Source: Curvularia sp. ZM96 (taxonomy: Eukaryota > Ascomycota > Dothideomycetes > Pleosporales > Pleosporaceae). From it: a stretch of DNA of 64,000 nucleotides. A program made the position numbers and the translations under genes. Below are positions 33,336-45,315 of the stretch, piece by piece. Below the pieces are notes generated by a model. The model searched no databases, had not been told where the DNA came from, and saw only the letters and a program-made list of their open reading frames with translations. The stretch is taken from NCBI GenBank assembly GCA_022457065.1, contig JAJGBQ010000006.1, forward strand, positions 1,860,001-1,924,000. Reading direction: 5' to 3'. How positions within the stretch are numbered: the stretch's first letter is position 1; each line of letters opens with the position of its first letter.

Positions 33336-36300
33336 ACTTTTGGTCAACTTGCATCTTTCATGATATCGCTATCGTCTAATCAGTAGGCTGCACATACTTT
33401 TCCCCGCATTCCTCTACGTGCGACTCATCCTCCGGCAATACCCCGCAGCCTGCTCTCTTGGCACACCATATAGATGAACGACCCACGATTTACGTGCCTA
33501 ATGTCTGAGATATAACGGCTGACGATTCCTGAATACAAACGATGAACGACTTTGCCTGCATTTTGGTCCGATTCCCCGGTGTCCTCTGGATGCCATGTTT
33601 CTGCGATCTCGACCCGACCAACCATATAACAAGCTCCGGCTCCCACAATTTCCCAACTGCATCACATTCCTTAACGGGCATCGCCGGATCGATAAACCTA
33701 TTTACAATTTTTTTTCTATCTGCTCCATACGACTTTTATTGACTTTCTGAACGGAGACGGCTGACGTATGGTCCACGAGCATGATGGCCACGACAACGAT
33801 CACGACTATTTGATCTTTTGCAAGCAAGCGGGTAGGCAGAAGCAGGACTTGACAGTCCTGCATTTTTGGTTATTTTTGTCTTTTTTCCTTGATCTTTGCG
33901 AGCAATGGGGTGTTGGAGGCGGGGTTCCTGGTTAGGTATCGCAACTCCAACCTTTGTGTGCTGTTGACGCAACAGCTCACACCAATCCTCCAAGAGAAAA
34001 AAATCATTTTTCCTTCTTGACGATTGTGTTATTGGCATAGCGAGCGAGCGGCTTGTTTATTTCTTTCCTTTTTTTATTATCGTCTATGGCTTTGACATAC
34101 TCCTCCAGCATCATTAGCTCTATCTCTGGTAGACAATTGGATGCTGTGAGTAAGCCACACCTTTCATCTGAAAAACGAGTATGTATTTATCACAGGGATA
34201 TAGGCATGGAGTGAAATCTGGAAATCTATCATTTTCACAATTATCAGTATAGACACTGTTCTGCGAATCTGCATGCGTGACTTGCTACTAGCCAGCCCAT
34301 TCTGACAAGTCGGCTGTGGCACTTGTGTCCTTTCCCTCCAGCCACGGGTTTAACAGGACGACGCATAACCGTAGTACCTATTCTGCCCCTCGTCTCGAAC
34401 GCCTTTTCTCTTCCTCCAATCGAAAAGCTCATCCGAACAAACTAGCCTACGTATGCATGTCAAGGAAAAAAGCAGCGACCCTGCAGCAACCCAAAAAGGC
34501 GGTGTTTCAACCTTGTGCGCTGGGTTTGGGGGGGCGGCGGAGTCAGAACTAGCGAGGCACGCTACTGTACCTAACTACAAACCCCCCATCCATCCATCTG
34601 TCGGCAGGCCGCGGCGGTCGGTCGATCGGTCGGAGTAATTTTTTCTTCTCTTCCCTCTTTTTTCGGCTCTGGGGTCTTTAACCCGGAAACGGGCAGAACG
34701 TCGGGTAGTAGAGTGAGAACTAGGGTTTGTTGAGGGATTTCTGGGTTGGGTAATTCCGGGCTTTGCAGGTGTTTGTGAGGCGAGACATAGGCATTCGTAG
34801 CCACCTTCAATCCAGCCCCCGGCGCCAAAAAAAAATCCCTAAGAAGAGAGGGGTCTTTTTCTGCCCATGTGTACTACGGGCAGTAGCTCGGTAAGAATGT
34901 TTCTTGGCTGTACGTTTGCGTGTACATCGCAAGAGAGACAGTGTGTGTCAGAGAGTAGCAGCAACGACGACGACGACGGCGTCACGATGAAACTCATGTG
35001 ACCACGGGTCCGGCGTAATGTAACCTCTCTCTAGTGATTACCACCCCCACCCAAAGAGGAAAATCACATGTGTGCGCCCACCTAACTATCTATCCAACTA
35101 AACCGACTTGTCTGGTCTGGTATATCTAATAGTCTATTTTAGGTAGGTAAAGCTAGATGAAATACGAAAAACAGGGCTGGGTAGCGCAGAAGGGTAGTGT
35201 AGCTAAAGGGTAGTGTAGCTAAAGGGAGAAGAGCGCGCACGAGGGCGATCGACAGGTAAGCGTAGGCGTCGATCGTAGGCTTGCTTGGACTAGGATAGCC
35301 CGCCTACACGCAACGTAGTACACACTTGTAGGTGTGAATGATGTGTCATCATGGGGGAGAGAGACAGAAGGGAACAGGGAAGAACCCTCTTTTCTTTTTA
35401 CAAACTTGTTTGTCCCCTCCTGTCTCTCCTGCGAGGCGGTGCTTCAGAGCCAGTTGTCTAGAGAGCCGTCTTAGCTGCATGAGAGACGGTGAAATGGAGG
35501 GTTAGCAGGCATAACGGCGAAGGGGAGACTGCATTCATCGCTACGCTCTGGTGGTGAGGGTGGTGAGGATGGTAGAGGTGCAACGGTGCAAACTAACGCT
35601 TTCGCACCAGGGATGGTAGCTGTAGTGGTGTGTGTGTGTGTCTGCCTACGCGTATGCGTGCGTTATTCTGCGGTCGTCCTTGGTGTGGCTGGGCCCTCTT
35701 CGCTCTCTTAGTGCGGGGTTTAGGTACGATGCCTTTGCTTCACCGGAAAATGTCAAACGTCAAATGTCAAAGTCCAGCCTTATGTCTGTGTAACTGCACT
35801 ATAGTTTTGAGCCCTAAAAGTCGGTCTCTCTTCACAAACAACGATCGATCGATCGATTTAGTGAGTGGGGTGTTTTGTCTCGCGCCCTGCGTTTTTACTT
35901 GTTCCTTTCCCGGCATAAGCGGGCCTTCCGTGAGAGTTTGTATGTAGTACGGGTACTAGGCGTAGTAACAAGCAGGGCACGCGCGCAAGGCAAGACGTAA
36001 TGTAAGGCGGCCGTTTCCGCACCGTGCTTTCTCAAAGCCAAGGAAATGGAATCAATGGGGTGGGGCTACTCTTGTTCCCCAGGTACCAGTACCAGTACCA
36101 GACTTGAGCAAAGAAGATGGTCTTGTTGCTTCTAGCGGTATTCCACACCACGTGATAGACCTTTCTTCTTCCTTCATGTTCTACCCGCCATGAAGAAAAG
36201 GAAAACAGGAAAACGAACGTAGGGACGAAAAGAGATGCTGTGATCCAAGCATGTACCGACGACAGTAGTTCGTTGAAACTCACCATCTAGCCGCCCTATT

Positions 36301-37737
36301 CCATCTTCCCCCAACCAACGCACCAATTCCCATATCTTTTCTTTTCCCACTTCCCCAACGCTTGCCTCTTTCTAGAACCCTACTGCATACTTCCCCTCCT
36401 CATACTTACATTCCCTAAAAAAGCAAATCAGTCATACATCAAGCATACACAAAAGCAACCTCGCCCTTCCGGTGGGACACGAATACTAGTTTCTCCATCG
36501 CTCGATTGCTTGCATTGCATTCATGTACATACCCGCTAGTCCCTTGGAAAAACTCCAATGGCAAATACAATTCCGATATCAGTTGTAGTGGGCGCAAATA
36601 CTGAATATGCGCGCAGGTAGGTAAGCGACATACATATGGCATATGCACGTACACCGCGATTGCCCAACCTATACGTATATACACATCTACTATTGCGTGT
36701 GTGGTGGGTATAGGGACACTAGACTTGATGCGTCGCTGCGTACATATATGTGCAGTATATGTAGGAGCATGTAGGCGCGGGCGTGAGTACGTACAGCACG
36801 TGCTGCGTTTTCGCCTGGCCGCGTAGGCGTGATGACGTGCGTTTTTTGGGAAAGGAGGGAGAGTCCAACGGTTTTCGTGGGTCTTGGTTGGATTTGCTTT
36901 TCTGAATCCGCGGACGATGAATGAATTCGAGACTGAGCGGTTAGCAAAGGTCGTAGGCGAGGTGCTGCAGGTTAGATAGAGTGCGTTGATGTGAGGAGAT
37001 AGACTATGTGAGCTGCAACTTGTTTTGCTGTTGAGGTCAGGGTTGAGAGGGGGTTGATGCAGAGGCGGTGTGTAAATGATTAGATTGTACGTGTGGAACA
37101 GAGGCAAATATTCCGGTGACGGTGGTGTTGTTGAGATAAGGGGTATGAACGGTTAAGCATGAGAGACTCTGGAGACATCAGGGTAGAGATGTTAGTTATG
37201 TGCGGTAAAGGGATGGCAGCACATGTTGTTCTCTACATACCCAAAGTGAAAACACAATTACGTGTTGGTGTTGAATCTGTTTCCAGATGTTAAAAAGTTA
37301 CTCTTCGCGTACATGTTTCTGCCGCCGTCACAGGGGAAACACGCCAGACTAGAGCATTATCATCAGAGCTCACAAAAATATGTGTCAGCAACTAGGCGTT
37401 CAATTTCCTTCTCCTACATCGACCTGTCACCCAGGACTTTCAAAAGCCTTGCAATTGTCTCTGACACTGCCTTCATCATTCACAAAGAGTGCTGTCATAT
37501 AGAGTGACGTATAGCAATACGATTGGAATTCATGCGATTAATAATCTTTCAACTGACCAACCGTCCGTGACCGAAAAATACCTAGCGGAAAGGAGCCCAA
37601 GGCACACTAGTCCTCTACACAAACAGGTAGAAACTCCAAACACACCCCATATAACGCTTTGCACAACATAATGCAGCACTTTCCTTGTTAGAACGCCAAA
37701 TGTTAGCTACCCATACGTCTTTGGAGAAACGACATGA
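33336..37737. other. 4.4-kb region without supported protein gene
   Basis: Both flanking genes end in this region (the Zn2Cys6 gene +, RSC9 -), so no promoter is required here. No domain, RNA gene or transposon is recognised. Homopyrimidine/homopurine runs, a 16-bp tandem duplication (35192-35223) and a CGAT run at about 35842-35857 are present. Confidence 0.5.
35192..35223. repeat. Perfect tandem duplication of a 16-bp unit
   Basis: GGGTAGTGTAGCTAAA occurs twice head-to-tail at 35192-35207 and 35208-35223. Confidence 0.9.
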
Positions 37738-40700
37738 CTAGCCTCCACCCTCGGCAATAGCCTTGAGCAGTCCGCCAATGTAATTCCTAAGTGTGAGATT
37801 ATGGCTCGCCGTGAAAGCGATCTGATCTCTCAAAGGCGTGAACATGCGCGCGACCCAGCCTGCGTTCTTCGCTTCTTGCTCTTCTCTCTCTTCATTCTCT
37901 CGTCTTTGCTCGGACGCTGCATCGCTAAGACGCGGTTTCTTCCCGCTAGTCGTGGCCCGTCTCGCGGCTTCAGGACTGCCTTCACTAGCACTAAATGTGC
38001 GCTTGTGGTTTGGAGAAGATGGTGATAGGATCTCGGTGACAGAGGTCGGGGGCGGAATCTTGTTGAGCTGACGAGCAAGATTTCGGAGAACGAGCACAGA
38101 AGACAGAGGAAGACCAGCAGCATCATTGGTTTCGTCCGTAGCTGTGTTGTAGTATCGGAAGTTCGGCATTGACTGAGGGCCTGGCACATCCTCTCGGCCA
38201 GTGACACTTCTGCTGACAGAGCTGGTTGAAGTCTGAGGTCGGGCGCTCATACCCAAGCTGCTCAATCCTACAGGCTGTCCGAATTGCGGCTGGAGGCTCT
38301 CATGGCGCATCTGTGAGGAAGACGTCAAGGGCCGAGATTCTGACGGTGTTCGGTTGTGTTTTGCGTGAATAGCATGCTTAATGCTAGTATCTGGCAGATG
38401 CGTCTTAAGATGCTGTCCAGCTTCAAACGCAGACTCGGTACCATTGGGCCAGAAGCGTGTACAGCCACCCCAGTGACAAAAGTACTTCGAAGGTGGAGCT
38501 GCCGAAACTGCGTCTCCATTCTTCATGTCGATGTCCGGTTTGGGCTCAAGCAGCCATTGACCCGTCTCCTGATCACGAGGGACCTGAAGATGCGTGCTGA
38601 CAACGTGTTCCCACATGGATCTCGCACCAGACGCATATTCGCCGCATTCGACATTGGCAGTGGAATGTTTACCATCTGCGTGACCGTTCAACAAGCTCGG
38701 CGGGTGCCAGCAGCAGCGCATATATGGCCTCTTCGTGTTTGGATCGACTGGCACAGAACGTGGCCGGATACCTCGAATAGTATACTTGGGTTGCCCACCC
38801 ACTGTCAACACTTGAGCAGATGCACCGCCAAAGGTAGTCGAGACGTTCGTGATGAAGTCCTTCGCTGGCATGAGAGCTTTGAAAGAGGCTGGGTTACGCG
38901 TCATGTGTTCTGAGAAGGCTGCGTTATAGGCCGACCAGAGTTGAATCTGCGTGATTTCGCCCGCATGATCTTCTTCGAAGCACGTCTTGAGCCATTGTGA
39001 GCTTCGCTCAGGTTCGTCTAGAGTGACCAAATGATCAATGATAGCGGATGATAGTTTTGGCGCGTTTTCTGGTGGAGGAGATGACTTTGCAGTCTTTGGC
39101 GTGGTCCGCCGTTCCTCATAAGCAATCGCACCATACTGCAGCAACCGTACCAATTGTTTGATGACACCCTCGACATCGACTTCGTGCACAAGGGTTTCAA
39201 CATTGTCCGGGAAACCAGTGAACAGATAGAGGAAGTCTAAGCAGGCTATGCGGAGATCTTCATCTTCTACAAGGAGCCAGTCGCATATTGATCTCAGAGT
39301 CTTGGTCGGTACTTTTGAAAGCTTGTTTGTGGCATCGAGGTTCATAGCTATTCGCGCAAGTGCTCTCAAAGAAGTGATGATTCGACCGCGATCGTCCGAG
39401 TCAATTTGTGCTAGCAAAGAGCGATAGAGTGGGCTTTCGGAACCCAGCATCCAATATTTCGTCAGCTGCTCGGCGATCTCAAGGGCATAATGCTGCAACT
39501 CCACTACAGACGAGTGCATGGGCAGGTTGAGGATAATGACAATCATGTCCTGGATGGTCGGCACAAGGGCGGCAAACAGAGCATTCTCTTTCAGCATGAC
39601 CATGTTCCGGATGATCAGTGCTGCCTCGTTGATCATATTGAGTGACTTTGCCGTCTGTTCAGGTAGAAGACTGTCGTGGATGTCAAGCGTGCGGAGAGAA
39701 CGAATACGCTCCATGAGGTCATGGGTGCCAGATAGTCCATTCAAAGTCTGCGGATTGCTGAACTCCTCTTCAAGATAAGAAATTTCCCAGTTTACGTCGT
39801 AGAAAAGTGCTCCCACATCAATGACTTTGGCGATGAGCGCCTCTGCAAGTCCTGGAAATTGGTCGAACCGATATTTGTCACCCCGCTCGTGCGAGATCTT
39901 GACTAGGTGATGAAGAGCGTACGCCTCCTCCTCAGGCTCCTTTGAACGCAGCGCATTGAGAGCGCGAATGTAGATGCTGGGTCCAGGGAAACCAGTGCCA
40001 GGCAGCATCATACCCTTGAGCGGCACAGGTCTGTTCTTCTTGTTGAGGATGTACTTCTTGCGCGACTGTACGTATGTATCGAGAGCGTTTGACGGAGTTA
40101 TGACGGGTTTCATGGTAGCTGGCACAGCCGTCCGTGGCTCGTAGTTCGCAATCGTCATGGCGGCTCCGCTAGTGCCATAGCCGTTGGCTTGCGACGAGTT
40201 TAGATGGCCTGTAGACTGACGGGTTTGGCGAGTCGAGGCTTCAGGCTGGAAAAGCACTCGCTGAGGCGGCGCATGGCGCAGGGAGCGCGTCGACCGTCCG
40301 AGGCTGTTGGCATCGTCGACTTCCATCTTGTCTTCTTTGGGAGTTTTCTCAATATCGTCTTCTTCTGATGAATCCTCGTCTCCTCTTAGCCGCTCAGCTT
40401 CCCGGCTACTAGGCGGGTGGAAGTTGTGAATGGTACGGTTCAGAAGATCTCCACCCTTGGCGGACACGTTTTCGAGAATTTCGGGTGGTGGAGGTTCGCG
40501 CCCGTGAACTGTAGCTATTTCGTATGCGCTAGTTCACATATCAGCTAGGGTGAGAGGTGAAGTGAGGTGCAAACGCCTGTACATACGCAAGGTTCTTGTA
40601 GTAGACGGTCTTGACCAGAAAGGCCTGGGTTGTTATACTAGGGCTTTTGGGGAGAAATTCAGAGGCGATTCTGCGCCACGCAAGCTTGTTATTCTTGGTA

Positions 40701-40955
40701 TCTGAGACCTTGTCGTATCCTCCCTCCTCGTTCACACGTTTGTAGAGGCGCCAGAGGTCGATGTGTCGGTTTCCGATCTTCGGCTCCCGATCCAACACAG
40801 TCCTACACGTTTGGTCAGTATGCGTGCGCTCGTTGCACGGCGACGGACAAGATGACGCACCCGCGCTTCTCGTGGTATTGGGCCAAGGTATTCAGAAAGT
40901 CTTCCCGTTCTTGGGTGGAATCGACGGATGTTTCCTCTGTTTTGTTCGGGGCCAT
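37738..40955 (-). CDS. RSC9: RSC chromatin-remodelling subunit Rsc9 (ARID protein)
   Basis: Three exons on the minus strand: 40955-40861, 40802-40587, 40528-37738, phases 2 and 2, giving 1033 residues. The N-terminus is an ARID DNA-binding domain (about 10-105: EREDFLNTLAQYHEKRG, DLWRLYKRVNEEGGYDKV, WRRIASEFLP). An acidic/basic linker leads to a long helical-repeat region (about 245-640) typical of Rsc9/ARID2, with DLMERIRSLRTLD and LRIACLDFLYLFTGFPDN. Two Cys/His-rich segments follow (about 715-800), including YFCHWGGCTRF...HLKTHL, a C2H2-like finger. The C-terminus has a basic KKPRL stretch and a helix. It is a subunit of the RSC/PBAF-type nucleosome remodeller in the nucleus. It is divergently arranged with the REC114-like gene, 346 bp between starts. 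Confidence 0.9.
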
Positions 40956-41301
40956 GTTGCGACTGTCGCGCTCACTAGGGACTACGGAGGCACGGATCGG
41001 GATACATGCGTGGTTCGAGCGGTGCGACATGCGCAATGGCGGGTTTGTTCGTGAATGCGCGGCGCGCGTCGGTCGCGATGATGGATGAGCGAACACCAGA
41101 ACTCTAGAATGCCTCGCGTTGATCTAGCGTCAAGGTCATGTGACCGGCCCAGAGTCGCGACTTCCTCGACACATCGCACACCTTCTTATCACCACCCGCC
41201 CATGACTCGGTGCACTATGATTGATTAAACCAAGTGAACTTCAGATGATTTCGCTTCGCAGAAACTAGTTGATCATCACTAACAAACAAACACGACTAAC
41301 C
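40956..41301. promoter_or_regulatory. Divergent promoter between RSC9 and REC114-like gene
   Basis: A 346-bp interval separates the two start codons, so both promoters must share or abut here. No specific site is named with confidence. Confidence 0.5.
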
Positions 41302-43013
41302 ATGCTATCACTTCCGCTGGCGAGCCTGTCCACCGCTCAGGACGCGGATGCCGACCAGCAGAAGTTTACCTGGCAGAAAGAAACACACGACCTCACATTT
41401 GTCATTGACAGCTATGGCGGACGCGACAACACTCAGCTTATCAAAATAGTTCAGGGCATGCGAGTCCGGGTACGAGACATACGTGTCTGATGCTTCTCCG
41501 ATGCGGCGTGGCTAATCACCTGTCTACGACACACTTACTAATTTCTTATATGCAGCATCTTATAGAGATAGAACGATTTGTAAAGGAAGGCGAGCAATTG
41601 ATTCGCCAAATGCAGGGTCGTGGAGTACAGATGCAGGCCGACCAGCTACCAATCTCCGCCATTGTCCGCGCCCCTTTGCTTGCTATCCGATGGCAACTGC
41701 CCAGCCACAAGGTAATCGCAGGCGATTCATGATACTGATGGTTCTAATAGCAACTGTAGATTCGCCGTATTCAAGTCAAATTCAAGTCGGACAAAGAGTT
41801 TAATACGGCATTCAATCGCCTCCATCAGATCGGTCTTCACATGAGCGAACATGGCTCTACCTCAAACTCGTCACACGTGACAGCCCCAGCCCCGTCTGCC
41901 AGATCAAGCTCGACAGCTGCTATATTTACTGAGCAGACCGGTAGCAGCACTGCCATAGCAAGCGGCCTGTCATGCCCTCCATCACGACTAGCAGAGATCT
42001 CCAGTCGACCTCATACACCCATCAATGCATCTATACCCTTCGAGCCTCAACCGCAAGAAGCTGCACATAGCCGTCCATCTTCTGCTTCAGTTGGATCTGG
42101 TCGAGGAGATGCTTTTGTGACTACTTCTTTCTCTGGCCCTCTGAATCCACCAGTGGTCTTCCCGCGCCCGTGTTCTGCAACTGCCGACATACTGGGCCGT
42201 AGTTGCAACAATGCCCCCTCACCAGAACAGCGCATTTCTACCGTCGAAGTGGCGCCAGTATCATCCACCAGCCGCCCAGAGACAGCAATGCTTCTCGATC
42301 GTCCAGGAACCGCAGAAATACTGCCGCCGCGACGAGAACTCCCTTTCCTACGTGCTTCATCCCCACGATCATCAGGAAATGATACTGGACGAAGTTTTGA
42401 TCGGCCCCTGACCGGGAATATGGGCCCTCCTGCTCGACCACTCTCAGCTATGCAACGACCTGGCTCCAGTCGTAGCGCCAGAAGCAAGGATGTCGAACTG
42501 CCGCCTCTGCCCCAACCCACTGTGATTAACAAGTTTGATGCTGGAAAGCAACCCCCTCGTACAACAAATCAAGATCAGAACTCGTTTCAGCGCGCGAAGA
42601 CGTCTTCTGCCAATTGTTTTGGAAACGAGCAGTCACTCGGCGCCTGGTCGTCTCCGTCGGCTTCTCCGCTAATATTCAAGAAATCAAGTCCTTCTGCTTT
42701 GACATCGCCACAAGCCCCCAGTACGCCAGGTAGCAAGGCTAGCAATGTGCAAGGATCTATACTAGAGCACCGTCATCATTCGCCTGCCATACCAGGATCT
42801 AGCCACAAAATCTCGAATGCAGCTGGTGCTAGTAGTTCTACGATTGGAACTGACGATGCCGAACGTCTAGCAGCGTATACTATGCAAACTGACGAAGGAC
42901 GTAGAGCAGCGCTTAACGAGTTCATCTTCCACCATCTTGAGAATGAGGACTTTCTCACCTTGGTGGAAGACATGGAAACGGCCTGGGCTCGGGTTGCATT
43001 CGGTATGCGGTGA
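41302..43013 (+). CDS. REC114-like meiotic recombination protein
   Basis: Three exons, 41302-41469, 41556-41711, 41760-43013, phase 0, 525 residues. The first about 140 residues have the strand pattern of a PH-like fold (FTWQKETHDLTFVID, ISAIVRAPLLAIRWQLP, then KIRRIQVKFKSDKEFNTAFNRLHQIGLHM). Residues about 145-470 are a disordered Ser/Pro/Arg-rich linker with repeated RPxTA/RPxSA-like motifs. The C-terminal helix-rich end (LNEFIFHHLENEDFLTLVEDMETAWARV) fits the conserved segment of Rec114, which in other fungi pairs with Mei4 and supports Spo11 break formation. This layout (PH-fold, disorder, short C-terminal helix) is the basis of the call. Sequence identity in the family is low, so this is an inference from architecture and a few conserved positions. 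Confidence 0.55.
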
Positions 43014-43212
43014 AGGGTTCTCCACGACGAGTGTAAGATAGCACAGATGGTGGGTATGGTAATAGTATTTTATGACAAGGTTGCGTGGATGATATCAAGG
43101 AGTCGATAACTTTTTTTCAACGCAGTGGCCCGCGTCAAGGTAGAATACATGTACAAGAATGTCTCTTTACAAAATGTGTTCTCTCGTCATCTCTTTATTC
43201 CTATTGCTTTTC

Positions 43213-44967
43213 TCAATGTCGCGTGCCCTCATTTCCAACAACATACCCCCTCGCAATACCGCTTCTGCCTTCTTCCATTTTTGCCGCCCTTGCGCCCCCT
43301 GTGCCTTGCTCTGCGTCATCTTGATCCTGGTAGTCACTGCCTAGACCCTGCCATGTTCTGTTTGACCGCAGATACTCTGCACCAGGCGACGCAACACCAC
43401 CCACAGCAGCAATATCTCCGTTTGCGCGTTTCGTCAAAGCGGAGCTAGACGATGGCGCTGTCTGACCATTGGCGACTGCTTTCGAGGCAGCTGCCGAGCG
43501 CATAGGACGAGCATGCGAGACATATTGACCCGTTCTGAGATCAAACTCTGGCGGTTCCGATTCCTCTTCTGAATCCAACTCTGCAGAGCCTTCTTCCTCG
43601 CCCTTTTCTTGCTGCTCAAAGCCCGCCTCCTCTTCCATATCGTTACTCTCTTTCTTGTCTTTCTCTTCGTCCAAGACCTTCTGGAAATCCGGCTCCCATG
43701 CCCCCGTCCACACCCTTTCTGCATCGCCCTTCAACGCAATGCCCAACTCCCAAGGAGTAATCATCGGCCGCCAGAAGTCACGGCTCTCGATCAGACTGCT
43801 TTCCCAGCACCCGATAACAACCCAGCCGCCGACTTCGCTGAAGTTAGCTACTTTGGCCGCGTTGACCTTGCCCACGACAAAGGTATAGGATTTCTTGCCC
43901 GCAGCGGCAATTTGCTGCTGGACATGTGAGAGAATGTGCATGTAGTTCTTTACAGAAAGCGTGTTGATGAGGATGCCAAAGATGGGGGTTGTGGAGAGTG
44001 AGGTGAGGAGGGCATAGCGTCGGCGGAGGGTTTGTGCTGTGCTGGCTAGAGAGGCTGGGCCAGAGGGAGAGACCTCTGTCGCTGTTGTTGCCGGGTAGAT
44101 GTGTATTGAGGCCACGCGAGAAGAGAGAGCAAGAAGGAGTGAAGTAGGTGGATCGGCAATATGGAAAAGAGCATAGTCGTGCAGTGCCTCCTCTCCTTTT
44201 TCCTGTACATCCTGTGGCACACTTCGATTTGGCAGCGGAGAAGACGGGTTATGTACAATTTCCGTAGCAAAGATGTTTTTGTACCCGTCGTTGTGTAAGC
44301 GTTCGTGTAGATTTGGGACATGGTGTGAGTACGGGATATCCGCCATCAGAACCACCTTTTGGTCTTTCTCTGGGTATGTCTCTTTGAACGTGGCGATGGC
44401 GGCGTCAAGATTGAGCTCTCGTTCGGTGAATACGTATATAACTGGCAGCCTCGAGGGTGGCGAGAGACATGAACGGCCATAGTGCACGACAACATCTGCA
44501 TCGACGTGCTCTGCAGCCACTTCGTCTACACAGCATGCACCGTACGACGTATCACCCAGTATGAACAGCTTCTCTTCTATTGCGGCCTCTTCTTGTATCC
44601 CAACCTTGCTCAAATCTGCGCTCAAATCGTCTTCTACAGTCGTCGCCTTTGTGCCATTCAACGGCTGCCCACTCTTTTCATCCACACTCCCATTCTGCCC
44701 TTTTCGCTCTTTCCTCAGTCCTCGGCTCAAATGCTCATACACTCTCGGCGCATCGCCAAGCATATGGTCCGGGAACTGCAACGCAATTCTCTTCCATTGT
44801 CCTTCTCGTATCTCCCTGACAGTGCGTTCAATCTCGTATGTGAGCGCAACTTGTTCGTCTGATAGTCGGGGTAAACTGGATGGATCTACAACAGGTGTCG
44901 GGTCTTCGAAGATGTGTGTATCGGGGGTGGACAGTACAGGCGCACTTTCGAGCGCTGGGGTGGCCAT
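43213..44967 (-). CDS. DPH2: Diphthamide biosynthesis protein 2
   Basis: Single exon, 584 residues from ATG 44967. The frame opens 33 codons earlier, but those are unlike the family. It starts a Dph1/Dph2 domain at YEIERTVREIREGQWKRIALQFPDHML. It continues with LGDTSYGACCVDEVAAEHVDADVVVHYGRSCLSP (cysteines of the Fe-S site), VLMADIPYSHHVPNLHERL, and TFVVGKVNAAKVANFSEVGGWVVIGCWESSLIESRDFWRPMITPWEL. A long acidic insertion (DEEKDKKESNDMEEEAG...) precedes the C-terminal TWQGLGSDY signature. With Dph1 it performs the first step of diphthamide formation on a His of elongation factor 2, in the cytosol. It converges with the REC114-like gene, 199 bp between stops. Confidence 0.93.
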   Translation of the reverse strand: MATPALESAPVLSTPDTHIFEDPTPVVDPSSLPRLSDEQVALTYEIERTVREIREGQWKRIALQFPDHMLGDAPRVYEHLSRGLRKERKGQNGSVDEKSGQPLNGTKATTVEDDLSADLSKVGIQEEAAIEEKLFILGDTSYGACCVDEVAAEHVDADVVVHYGRSCLSPPSRLPVIYVFTERELNLDAAIATFKETYPEKDQKVVLMADIPYSHHVPNLHERLHNDGYKNIFATEIVHNPSSPLPNRSVPQDVQEKGEEALHDYALFHIADPPTSLLLALSSRVASIHIYPATTATEVSPSGPASLASTAQTLRRRYALLTSLSTTPIFGILINTLSVKNYMHILSHVQQQIAAAGKKSYTFVVGKVNAAKVANFSEVGGWVVIGCWESSLIESRDFWRPMITPWELGIALKGDAERVWTGAWEPDFQKVLDEEKDKKESNDMEEEAGFEQQEKGEEEGSAELDSEEESEPPEFDLRTGQYVSHARPMRSAAASKAVANGQTAPSSSSALTKRANGDIAAVGGVASPGAEYLRSNRTWQGLGSDYQDQDDAEQGTGGARAAKMEEGRSGIARGYVVGNEGTRH

Positions 44968-45315
44968 TGTGTATGTTGGTTTGGTGTTTGAAATTTGGTC
45001 TGTTGGCGTAAAGGGAGCGTGGCGGGGTCGCGACTTTTTTTCTACAGGCGTAATGGCGGGGCACACGCTTCAGTCCGCTCATGCAGGGACAAACTCGAAC
45101 CACCGAAGAGCCGCAGCGAATGGTACAGTAATGCGTCACTTATGATAGGCCAACCAGAAGCAAGAGTATTTTCAAACACGAGCTAAGCGTTGAATTGCTA
45201 TATACAAATTGGAAAAGGTATCAAGATCGCTGTTCGTGCTGAAAAACATAGAAGCGCTTACTATTACATTGTAAACTCGCCGTGACCCGTACATGCAAAT
45301 AGAGAACACAAGAGT
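44968..45315. other. Short intergenic region
   Basis: Promoter of DPH2 and 3' flank of phospholipase B. Nothing else seen. Confidence 0.5.

Noticed and set aside
36439..37107. 222-codon minus-strand open frame
   Set aside because: Composition of pyrimidine-rich intergenic DNA, no domain, no splice support.
45085..45110. tRNA B-box-like GGTTCGAGT on the minus strand
   Set aside because: No A box, no acceptor stem pairing and no clover-leaf could be drawn; no tRNA gene was supported anywhere in the window.
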